From assembly GCA_963825555.1 (NCBI GenBank), contig CAWGTZ010000007.1, positions 248,001-312,000 of the forward strand: 64,000 nucleotides of DNA. The letters are read 5' to 3'. Origin of the DNA: JAGVSR01 sp963825555 (lineage in GTDB: Bacteria > Pseudomonadota > Alphaproteobacteria > Rhizobiales > Hyphomicrobiaceae). Position numbers and translations under genes: made by a program. Position 1 is the stretch's first letter, and each line of letters begins with the position of its first letter. The notes beneath the pieces are model-generated. The model was not told the DNA's origin, ran no database searches, and saw nothing but the letters and a program-made list of their open reading frames with translations. Below, in pieces: positions 16,930-26,339 of this stretch.

Positions 16930-18333
16930 ATGGTCCGAAGCCGACCCGTGCTGCGCGCGCTCACCCTCGGGGGCCTGTGTGCGTTCGCCCTGGCAGGCTG
17001 TTCCACGGACAGTCTTCCCAGTCTCCCGAGCGTTGGCGAACTGAACCCCTTCAAGGAAAAGCAGCAGCCGCTTCCGGGCCGGCGCATCCCGGTTTTGCCC
17101 ACCGCAGAGAAAGTTCCTGGCGAACTCGCCGACGCGAGCGCGCCCATCGTGTTGCCAGCGCCCATGCCCAACGAGGAATGGACCCAACCCGGCGGTTTGC
17201 CTTCCAACGTCCCCATCCACTTGGCCCTCTCGGGCAGCGTACGCGAAGCGTGGAGCGCCGGCGCTGGCAAGGGCTCAAGCGGGCAGGGTCGCGTGACGGC
17301 GAGCCCGATCGTTTACGGAGGCCGGATCTACACCCTCGATGCGGAAGGAACCGTAGCCGCATTCTCGCTGTCCGGCGGTTCCGCGCTCTGGCGGCATAAT
17401 TTGGCGCCCACTCCCTCGCAAACCGCCCAGGCCGGAGGCTTCAAGCTGACGACCGGCAGCCTCTTTTCTCTCGGTGGTTCCGATGGCGGTGGGTATGGCG
17501 GCGGACTTGCCGCTGACGGCGGCCGCATCTATGGCGCCAGCGGCTTCGGCGCCGTCATCGCGATGGACCCTTCCAGCGGCAAACGCCTCTGGGAGAAGAG
17601 CCTAGGCGCGCCCATCCGATCCTCGATCACCGCCACGGGGGACCGCATCTACGTTCTCACCATAGAGGGTCGCGTCTACTGCCTCTCCGGAATGGACGGC
17701 ACGGAGCTGTGGTCCGCGCGCGGACTTCCCAATCAGGCGAGCCTTTCGCTCAATGCCAGCCCGGCCGTGGCTGACGAGATCGTCGCTGTGCCGTTTCCAA
17801 GCGGTGACGTAGTGGGGCTCAAGGTTCTCGACGGCTCACCCGTGTGGTCCGAAAGCTTGACGCGGACGCGGACAGCCTCGCAGTTCGCCTCGATGACCGA
17901 TGCTGCCCGTCCCGTGATCGAGGACGGTGTCGTCTACGCGATCGGCCACGCCGGCCGTATGGTGGCCACCAACGCAAAAACAGGCGAGCGCCTTTGGTCG
18001 ATCAACGCGCCCGGCACGCAAATGCCGTGGGTGGCCGGCGAGAGCGTCTTTGTCATCGATACCCGCGGGCAGATCATGGCCGTCTCCAAGCGCGACGGAA
18101 AGATCCAGTGGACCTCCAAGTTGCCCGCAAGCGGCGCGTGGTCTGGCCCCGTGCTCGCGGGGAACACGCTGTGGGCCATTTCGAGCAAGGGCGTGCTTGC
18201 ATCCATCGAGCCGGCAACGGGCCGCCTGATGGGCCAGCAAAGCCTCAGCTCCGGCTCCTACATCGCGCCCATCGTTGCAGGCGGGCGGATGTACATCCTC
18301 ACGGATGATGCATCTCTTATTGCATTGAACTGA
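16930..18333 (+). CDS. bamB: Outer membrane assembly lipoprotein BamB
   Basis: BamB is the beta-propeller lipoprotein of the BAM complex, which inserts beta-barrel proteins into the outer membrane. The 467-residue product has a lipoprotein signal peptide with the lipobox LAGC (Cys24), followed by a Pro-rich linker and a series of PQQ-like repeat blades. Examples are GRIYTLDAEGTVAAFSLSGG, GRIYGASGFGAVIAMDPSSG and DRIYVLTIEGRVYCLSGMDG. Its length is somewhat over the Escherichia coli protein because of a long N-terminal linker. It is co-transcribed with the YfgM-like gene upstream. der, which often follows bamB in other bacteria, is here at the far left of the window on the other strand. Confidence 0.92.
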   Translation: MVRSRPVLRALTLGGLCAFALAGCSTDSLPSLPSVGELNPFKEKQQPLPGRRIPVLPTAEKVPGELADASAPIVLPAPMPNEEWTQPGGLPSNVPIHLALSGSVREAWSAGAGKGSSGQGRVTASPIVYGGRIYTLDAEGTVAAFSLSGGSALWRHNLAPTPSQTAQAGGFKLTTGSLFSLGGSDGGGYGGGLAADGGRIYGASGFGAVIAMDPSSGKRLWEKSLGAPIRSSITATGDRIYVLTIEGRVYCLSGMDGTELWSARGLPNQASLSLNASPAVADEIVAVPFPSGDVVGLKVLDGSPVWSESLTRTRTASQFASMTDAARPVIEDGVVYAIGHAGRMVATNAKTGERLWSINAPGTQMPWVAGESVFVIDTRGQIMAVSKRDGKIQWTSKLPASGAWSGPVLAGNTLWAISSKGVLASIEPATGRLMGQQSLSSGSYIAPIVAGGRMYILTDDASLIALN

Positions 18334-18413
18334 CGCTATCGAAGCGCATGCATGGCGCTGCGGGCTCGCGTCCTCCTTGGAGAGGAACCAGGGTGACGCT
18401 TGTTCCATGACGA

Positions 18414-20081
<1,668 letters not shown>

Positions 20082-20484
20082 GTCACGCCTCTTGGTCCGG
20101 AATGCCAGCTGGCGCGGCGGAAAAGCCTCGTTATGGGCAAGGGGCCGCGCCGCCGCGAGGCCCCTATACATGGTTCGGCGGGCAAGGTCACGCGGCCGGG
20201 TCGAAAGCGAATGATGGCGGGAGATGGGGCGGACCCCCGATTTTGGGTCCGCCCCATCCTGTTGGCCCCGTCGAGGGCTACGCAGTACTTCCGGGACGAG
20301 GCATCGTGCGGCGAGACGACGATCGGTACTCGGATACGCACAACCAGATCCAACTCAACAAATCCGGCCATCGTGTGCCGCAGATGCCAAGAGAACGGGT
20401 GCCACCGCGGTTACATTCCTTCTGAGTCTAAACCGACCTGTGGATAACCTTGCAACTAGCGGAAAGGACTTGCCCGAGGCTACC
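20082..20484. other. Divergent intergenic region between prfC and the CHASE2 cyclase
   Basis: About 400 bases separate the two divergent starts. The cyclase frame is open back to 20224, but the residues encoded there lack any family character. The stretch contains a perfect 14-base-pair inverted repeat (20223-20258). It has no tRNA and no recognised promoter. Confidence 0.45.
20223..20258. repeat. Perfect 14-bp inverted repeat with 8-base loop
   Basis: The left arm GATGGGGCGGACCC (20223-20236) and right arm GGGTCCGCCCCATC (20245-20258) are exactly complementary around the loop CCGATTTT. The hairpin is very GC-rich but has no T tract on either side. It sits in a divergent intergenic region, about 140 bases upstream of prfC and about 230 upstream of the cyclase, where a terminator is not expected. 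Function unknown. Confidence 0.8.
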
Positions 20485-22653
20485 ATGCCCCCGGGCAGGG
20501 GAGGCGTTTTGGGCCAGCGGCAACCGTTGTATGTCATTCTGATGGGCGTGGTCCTGGCCGCCGCCGTGCTGCTGCGCGTCCTCGATCCGGCACCGGTCGC
20601 TCGGATGCGTCTTGCCGTTTTCGACAGTCTGCTGACGAGCGCCCCGCGCGTGGCGGACCCCAGTTTCCCCGTCCGCATTGTCGATATCGACGAGCCGTCT
20701 TTAGCCGAACTCGGCCAGTGGCCCTGGCCACGTACGCGCCTTGCCGAGATCGTCGACCGGCTGCGGGAAAGCGGCGCACGAACCATCGCCATCGATCTCA
20801 TCCTGGCCGAGCCGGATCGCTGGTCGGCGCAGAACATGGCTCGCGAGCTTTCCCGCTTCGAGGACTTGAAGCCGCTGAGTGAGAAGGCGGCCAGCCTGCC
20901 GTCCAACGACGACGTGCTGGCAGAGGCCATCGCCAGGGTGCCGGTCGTCCTGGGCTTCTCAGGCGAGCAGGGAAAAAGCCGCCAACTCGTGCCACCGCGG
21001 GCGCCGTTCGCCATCGCGGGCGACGACCCGAAGCTCTTCGTGCCGTCCTTTCCGGGGGGCGTCGGCGCCGTTCCGGTTCTGTCCGAAGCTGCTATGGGGA
21101 TTGGCGCCGTCAACTGGCTCCCGGAACGCGATCAGGTCGTGCGCCGTGTGCCTCTTCTGGTGACGGCGGGCGAGATCCTGTACCCCTCGCTATCTCTCGA
21201 GACGCTTCGGGTCGCCCAGGGCGCTGACACCACCGTGCTCGTGCGCTCCTCCGGCGCGAGCGGCATTCTTTCCTTCGGCCAGCAGACAGGTCTCGACAGC
21301 ATCCGCGTCGGCGCGGTGCTGCTTCCCTCTGACGCGCAGGGCGAGCTTTGGCTGAAGTTCGCGCCCCATGATCCAAGACGATCGATGTCCGCGAGAGACC
21401 TGCTGGCCAACCGGATCGACAAGGCGGACATCGAAGGGCGCCACATCTTCATCGGTGCCAGTGCGACGGGGCTGATGGACCTGCGCACAACGCCACTCGC
21501 ATCATCGCTACCTGGCGTCGAAATCCACGCTCAAGCCCTCGAGCAGATGCTTTCGGGCGATCATCTGATGCGGCCCGCGTGGGCAACGGGCGCAGAGATC
21601 GTGTTCCTCGTTGTGGCAGGCGCACTCGCGGCCTTTCTCATCAGCCGGTCAGGCGCGCTGACAGCCGCAATTTCCAGTGCCGCGGCAATCGGGTTCGTCG
21701 TGCTGTTCTCAAAGCTGGCCTATTCCCAGGCCGGCCTCCTCATTGATCCCGTCTATCCCTCCATCGCCCTCATCGCAGTCTATCTCGCAGGATCGCTCTC
21801 CAATTACGTGCGTGCCGAGACCGACCGCGCGCGCATCCGCTCCGCCTTCGGACACTACGTCTCCCCGGCCATCGTCGAGGAATTGGCCCGCTCTCAGGAC
21901 AAGCTGAAACTCGGCGGGGAAACCCGCGACGTGACACTGCTGTTCGCAGACGTGCGCGGGTTCTCGCGCCTGTCGGAAGGTATGGACGCGGAACGGCTGG
22001 TGCGGTTCGTCAACGAACTCTTCACGCCGCTCGCCGACGCGATTCTCGAAAAACGCGGCACGATCGACAAGTTCATGGGAGATGCCGTGATGGCGTTCTG
22101 GAATGCGCCATTGAGGGACCCCGACCATGCTCTGCAGGCCTGCCGCGCGGCCCTCAACATGCAGGCCGAAATCAGCAGGCTGAATGCCGCGCGTGCAAGC
22201 TCGGCCGAGCCCGTGCGGCTCGGCATCGGCCTCAATACAGGCTCCTGTGTCGTTGGCAATGTCGGCTCGCCGCAACGCTTCGACTATTCCGTGCTGGGCG
22301 ACGTTGTGAACACCGCCTCGCGCATCGAAGAGGCCACGAAGATCTACGGCGTCCCTATCATCATCAGCGAGACAACCGCGGCGGCCATACCGCACCTCGC
22401 GATCGCAGGCATCGGCATCGTGTCGCTGCGCGGAAAGGAGCGACCGGAACAGCTCTACGCCGTCCTCGGCGATGAGGCTCTCGCCTCCCACCCACGATTT
22501 GCCGACCTGAAAGAATCTTTCAGCGCCTACAGCGCTGCCACCGCAGCAGGCGATACGGACGCCGCCCGCAGACATCTAGCCGCGTGCCAAGACCTTGGCA
22601 TTGCGGAAGCCCGCATGGTTCTCGAAGCTGCGGCGCTCAGGCTGACGGCCTGA
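20485..22653 (+). CDS. CHASE2-domain adenylate cyclase
   Basis: This 722-residue class III cyclase has a TM helix (about 15-32), an extracytoplasmic CHASE2 sensor domain (about 35-330; FDSLLTSAPR and DEPSLAELGQWPWPR motifs), several TM helices and a cytoplasmic cyclase domain. Both metal-binding Asp residues (LLFADVRGFS and FMGDAVMAFW), the purine-selecting Lys (IDKFMGD) and Asp (VLGDVVN), and the transition-state Asn/Arg (NTASRIE) are present, so it should make cAMP. The ATG at 20485 has GAGG upstream. It converges with a FecR-domain gene 40 bases away. The sensed signal is unknown. Confidence 0.9.
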   Translation: MPPGRGGVLGQRQPLYVILMGVVLAAAVLLRVLDPAPVARMRLAVFDSLLTSAPRVADPSFPVRIVDIDEPSLAELGQWPWPRTRLAEIVDRLRESGARTIAIDLILAEPDRWSAQNMARELSRFEDLKPLSEKAASLPSNDDVLAEAIARVPVVLGFSGEQGKSRQLVPPRAPFAIAGDDPKLFVPSFPGGVGAVPVLSEAAMGIGAVNWLPERDQVVRRVPLLVTAGEILYPSLSLETLRVAQGADTTVLVRSSGASGILSFGQQTGLDSIRVGAVLLPSDAQGELWLKFAPHDPRRSMSARDLLANRIDKADIEGRHIFIGASATGLMDLRTTPLASSLPGVEIHAQALEQMLSGDHLMRPAWATGAEIVFLVVAGALAAFLISRSGALTAAISSAAAIGFVVLFSKLAYSQAGLLIDPVYPSIALIAVYLAGSLSNYVRAETDRARIRSAFGHYVSPAIVEELARSQDKLKLGGETRDVTLLFADVRGFSRLSEGMDAERLVRFVNELFTPLADAILEKRGTIDKFMGDAVMAFWNAPLRDPDHALQACRAALNMQAEISRLNAARASSAEPVRLGIGLNTGSCVVGNVGSPQRFDYSVLGDVVNTASRIEEATKIYGVPIIISETTAAAIPHLAIAGIGIVSLRGKERPEQLYAVLGDEALASHPRFADLKESFSAYSAATAAGDTDAARRHLAACQDLGIAEARMVLEAAALRLTA

Positions 22654-22693
22654 TCACACCCGCCGATCGACGGTCCCAGATCCAGCCGGCTTA

Positions 22694-23704
22694 TCAGTTT
22701 GGCGAGTACCGGGATGGGGGCTTGTGGCCGCCTCCACCATCATGACTGCCGCCGCCCTTCTTCTTTCCGCCGCCGATCATCTTGCCGACGCCAATTCCGA
22801 TACCGATTCCCACAGCGATGCCGAGCGCCTTCTTGGCGGCTTCATCGTTATTGGCTTTCCGCGTTGGCTTGGTTTTCTTCGACTGCGTCGTCTTGGTGGG
22901 CGTCTTTTTCGAAGGTTTCTTCTGCTCGGTCTTGGTCGTTTTCTTCTTGGGGGCACTTGACCGCTTCGGCTTGTCGCTTTCCACGCGCCGCGTCGGCTTG
23001 GCATCGCGCTCGATGGCGCCCAGGCGGATAAGTGCATCGCGCGTGAAGACCGGCGTCGGATCGATGGTGGGCGGCTTCACCACGAAGGGGAACGCATCGT
23101 CGAACGACATTCCGTCGTCACGATCGAGACGCGCCCAGTTGGCGGGATTGTCCACGTCTCCATTGCTGGAGACGCGAAGAACCTTGCCGGGCTCCTCCAG
23201 GTCGCGGCAGTCGCCGCGCTCGTTGCAAACCTTCACGGCACCTTCGTGGAGAAGAACGAATGTGGTGTCATCCGGTTGCACGAAGACGTCGAAGATGGTG
23301 CCGCGGACCGTAATCGACGCGCGCGGAACCTTCACGACATAACTGGGCTTCTCGGCAACGCCGGTAATGAAGCGGAATGCTCCCTCGACGAGATCGAGGC
23401 CAATAGAGCCTGACGTTTTGTCCGGATCGTAGACGAACTTGTCGAGCTTCATCTTGGCGCCGGGACCAAGAGCTAGCTTCGTGTCGTCGTTGAGTTTCAG
23501 CTCGGTCGATGCATCGCGACTGACATCGATCAGTTCGTTCTGGCGTACGTCATCACCAGCCTGAAGGGTGCGCGTATCGCGATTGAACTCAGCGGTAACG
23601 ACATTAATGACCGAGAGAGTCTCGCCGATTGGTTCCGTAGCCCGGGCGAGAGGCGGCGCTGCGAGAAGAGTGAGCGCAACACCGGCAGCCAAATGGGGAC
23701 GCAT
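22694..23704 (-). CDS. FecR-domain periplasmic protein with Lys-rich and Gly-rich tail
   Basis: The 336-residue product has a signal peptide (1-22) and a FecR-type domain (about 35-170). The latter shows DRTLQAGDDVRQNELIDV-like sequence, LALGPGAKMKLDKFVYD and the core VPRASITVRGTIFDVFV. After residue 230 there is a Lys/Thr-rich stretch (KPKRSSAPKKKTTKTEQKKP) and a hydrophobic Gly/Ile repeat (GIAVGIGIGIGVGK) ending in a Gly/His-rich tail. The frame opens at 23767, but the ATG at 23704 gives the signal peptide. In FecR itself this domain senses TonB transducers; here no sigma factor is adjacent, and the neighbour is a CHASE2 cyclase. Confidence 0.82.
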   Translation of the reverse strand: MRPHLAAGVALTLLAAPPLARATEPIGETLSVINVVTAEFNRDTRTLQAGDDVRQNELIDVSRDASTELKLNDDTKLALGPGAKMKLDKFVYDPDKTSGSIGLDLVEGAFRFITGVAEKPSYVVKVPRASITVRGTIFDVFVQPDDTTFVLLHEGAVKVCNERGDCRDLEEPGKVLRVSSNGDVDNPANWARLDRDDGMSFDDAFPFVVKPPTIDPTPVFTRDALIRLGAIERDAKPTRRVESDKPKRSSAPKKKTTKTEQKKPSKKTPTKTTQSKKTKPTRKANNDEAAKKALGIAVGIGIGIGVGKMIGGGKKKGGGSHDGGGGHKPPSRYSPN

Positions 23705-23776
23705 GACGAAGCCTTTCTGCAATCCATGCGAGGGGCTCGGCGAGCCGCAAAAATCGGCAAAAAACACCTTTCTTGA

Positions 23777-23805
23777 TCTTTATCAGACAAACCCTTGAGT
23801 GCCAA
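23777..23805 (-). promoter_or_regulatory. Possible sigma70-type promoter of the FecR gene
   Basis: On the minus strand, TTGGCA (23800-23805) is followed after exactly 17 bases by TAAAGA (23777-23782), about 70 bases before the FecR gene start. The -35 match is good (5 of 6), but the -10 match is weak (3 of 6), so this is a tentative call. Confidence 0.3.
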
Positions 23806-23871
23806 TCCGGTCGTATACGTACATCTGCCGCATTTTTTACCGGAGCATGACCACTTTACCACATGAATTAA

Positions 23872-24813
23872 CTAGGTTTTTACCGTCACTATTCCCTTCG
23901 TTTTTGCCTTGTTCTCGGGCTCCACGTGAATGACGATCTCCGACCCTTCGATCCGTCCGCGCACGGCAGCTTCGATCCGATCGCAGATATCGTGGGCCTC
24001 GTTGACGGTCATGGCGCCCGGCACGACGAGATGGAACTCGATGAACGTGGCTCGGCCCGCATGGCGAGTTCGGATGTCATGCGCCTGGATCGCGCCGTCG
24101 CCGCTGTCTCGGATCGCCTGGCGAATCTGCGCCTCGATCGTGGGGCTCGCCGCTTCGTCCATGAGCGAACTGATCGAGCTCGACGTGATATGATAGCCCG
24201 CCCAAAGAATGTTGAGACCGACGAGGGCCGCAAGCAGCGGGTCAATCTGGGTGATGCCGGTCCAAAGCGACAGAATCAGGCCGGCGAGAACGCCGACAGA
24301 CGTTGCGACGTCCGTCAGGATGTGCCATCCGCCCGCCACCAGCGCGGGCGACCTCCAAAGCTTACCGCGGGAAATCAGAAAACTCGCCCAGCCAGCATTG
24401 ACCGCACCGGCCACCGCATTGATGGCTAGACCCTCGGCTGGCTCCGTCAGGGTGCGCGGCTCCAGCCAGGCCCCGTATGCTTCCTGAAAGATGAGGAAGG
24501 CCGCCAGCACGATGAGCGCTCCTTCGAGCACGGCGGAAAAGAACTCGGCTTTGTGATGACCGAATGGATGCTTCGGATCGGGAGGCAAGGCGCTGACGCG
24601 AATGGCAACCAGGGCTACGACCGCCGTCACAACGTTGACAATGCTCTCCAGGGCGTCCGAGTAGAGCGCGACGCTACCCGTCTTCCAGTAGGCGGCGTAC
24701 TTGAGGCCCATGACGAAAAAGGCAACCACAATGGTTGCGATCGCCGTCCGGCTGACCGTCCCGGTGTGGTGCGCATGGTCGTGAAGTCCGCCCATCGGTC
24801 GTGGGGCCTCCAT
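23872..24813 (-). CDS. Cation diffusion facilitator (CDF) family transporter
   Basis: The 313-residue inner-membrane protein should export a divalent metal by proton exchange. It has a His-containing N-terminus (GGLHDHAHHTG), six TM helices and a C-terminal cytoplasmic domain ending IVIHVEPE. TM2 carries SDALESIVN, TM5 carries HILTDVAT (HxxxD), and the loop motif PPDPKHPFGHHKAEF is diagnostic of the family. The metal cannot be told from sequence: the TM2 site differs from the usual HxxxD or DxxxD. The frame opens at 24939, but the ATG at 24813 has GGGAG upstream. It is divergent from the DUF457 gene. Confidence 0.9.
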   Translation of the reverse strand: MEAPRPMGGLHDHAHHTGTVSRTAIATIVVAFFVMGLKYAAYWKTGSVALYSDALESIVNVVTAVVALVAIRVSALPPDPKHPFGHHKAEFFSAVLEGALIVLAAFLIFQEAYGAWLEPRTLTEPAEGLAINAVAGAVNAGWASFLISRGKLWRSPALVAGGWHILTDVATSVGVLAGLILSLWTGITQIDPLLAALVGLNILWAGYHITSSSISSLMDEAASPTIEAQIRQAIRDSGDGAIQAHDIRTRHAGRATFIEFHLVVPGAMTVNEAHDICDRIEAAVRGRIEGSEIVIHVEPENKAKTKGIVTVKT

Positions 24814-25016
24814 TGTTCTCCCAGCCAATTGCGGCGCACAGGCTGCGTCACGCCCCTGCCTCTGGCATGAGTTGCCCGCAAGGCCAAGTCCTAATGTCGG
24901 CAAGGGTATAGACCGGACGATCACGAAGGTTTTCCACATGCGTTGCCCACCCCCGGCCTCGCGGGTGCCGTCCGAATCTGTTGCTTAGGTGGTAATTCCG
25001 AGAGGAGGGCTGACAG

Positions 25017-25847
25017 ATGGCCAACTTCACGACGCACATCGGCGCAGGTACGGTGGTTTCCGGCGCACTTGCGACGCTGACGCTGGCCGCCGATGTCGTG
25101 GCCCCCGAAAACCTCATTGCCGTCACCATGGCCGGCGTCCTGGGGTCCATTCTGCCGGACATCGATCTGAAGGACTCACGCGCCAGTCGCGCCATGTTCT
25201 CAGGGCTCGGTATTTTCTTCTCGTTCGCGGTGCTTTTCTCGTTTGCGACCAAGTTCTCAATCGTGGAGATGTGGATTCTCTGGCTCGGGACTCTGGTGCT
25301 CGTCCGCTACGGGCTGCATGCCGTGTTCCACAATCTCTCGGTCCATCGTGGTATCTGGCACTCGCTACTGGCGGGCCTGTTCTCGGCCGGCCTCACCGCC
25401 CTCGTATTCTACTATGTTCTCGGCCGGCACGAAGGAGTCGCTTGGCTCGCAGGCGGCTTCCTGTTCGTTGGCTACATCGTGCATCTGGCGCTGGATGAGA
25501 TCTATTCCGTCGATGTGATGGATACGCGCGTGAAATCCTCGTTCGGGACGGCAATGAAAATCTATGATCGCCGCTATCCCTACGCCTCGCTCGGCATGCT
25601 GGCGGCCGCCGTTGCCGTCTTGAGCGTCTTGCCGCCGAGCAAGACCTTCATGGACGGCATGGGCTCGCGTAACATGTGGGCAGACCTCAACCGGCGGCTG
25701 CTGCCCGAAGATAAATGGTTCGGGATCTACGACCCCAAGACCGGCCTTGCACGGGTGGGTGTCGCGACAGGTTCAGATGTGACGACGGGCTCTCTCCCCG
25801 ATAAGCCGGCAGAGCCCGCACCGGCAGACACGCCCCCTGCCCCCTGA
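25017..25847 (+). CDS. DUF457-type membrane-bound metal-dependent hydrolase
   Basis: The 276-residue product has about six hydrophobic segments and the YdjM/DUF457 pattern: an N-terminal THIGAG, GSILPDIDLKDS with paired Asp residues, HRGIWHSLLAG, and VHLALDEIYSVD near the membrane. These His and Asp residues are the presumed metal ligands. Members are annotated as metal-dependent hydrolases of the inner membrane, and substrates are mostly unknown. The last 30 residues form a Pro-rich cytoplasmic or periplasmic tail. A GAGAGGAGGG sequence precedes the ATG at a good distance. Confidence 0.85.
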   Translation: MANFTTHIGAGTVVSGALATLTLAADVVAPENLIAVTMAGVLGSILPDIDLKDSRASRAMFSGLGIFFSFAVLFSFATKFSIVEMWILWLGTLVLVRYGLHAVFHNLSVHRGIWHSLLAGLFSAGLTALVFYYVLGRHEGVAWLAGGFLFVGYIVHLALDEIYSVDVMDTRVKSSFGTAMKIYDRRYPYASLGMLAAAVAVLSVLPPSKTFMDGMGSRNMWADLNRRLLPEDKWFGIYDPKTGLARVGVATGSDVTTGSLPDKPAEPAPADTPPAP

Positions 25848-25956
25848 GAGCCTCCACTCCCCTCCATTCGCTTGTTTGCGAGCCCCCTCAAAGCCGCTAC
25901 AAGGGAGCGGGGACATGCGGGATCATAAACTGCAGCCCATCTAGGGGAGAACCACA

Positions 25957-26211
25957 ATGACACCGACGATTGCCGGCGTGCTCGCGCTCGCCCTGCCGTT
26001 ACTGCTGCTTGGCCTGATCTTTCTGCGGCGCAACCGCGCCGTGTTCCTGTTCTATTTGGTGCTGTGCGCCGTCGGTATCGGCTATCTCGTCAGTACGGGC
26101 GCGATTGACGATATCGGAACGAAGGCGTTGGAACTCATCGCCCAAGGCACGGCGGAGAAGGATGCAGGCCCCGCACCGGCGTCTCCGGAACCGGCGCCGG
26201 CGACGCCCTAA
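25957..26211 (+). CDS. Small membrane protein of unknown function upstream of glyS
   Basis: The 84-residue product has two hydrophobic segments (about 6-23 and 30-50) separated by the basic turn RRNR. A short amphipathic stretch and an Ala/Pro/Glu-rich tail follow. AGGGGAGA lies close to the ATG. It sits between the DUF457 gene and glyS on the same strand, with about 130 bases to glyS, where many relatives have glyQ or a short gene between glyQ and glyS. No function is assigned. Confidence 0.65.
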   Translation: MTPTIAGVLALALPLLLLGLIFLRRNRAVFLFYLVLCAVGIGYLVSTGAIDDIGTKALELIAQGTAEKDAGPAPASPEPAPATP

Positions 26212-26339
26212 CCCCCGCATCGAACGCTCAACCGGCTGGTCAGGCCACTGGCCAGCCGCCACAAATTCGCAGGCAAAGCTTGCTGCATTTCTGGTCCTCG
26301 CCTAAGACACGGGGCGGCTTCCAGAGATTGTCATCACTC

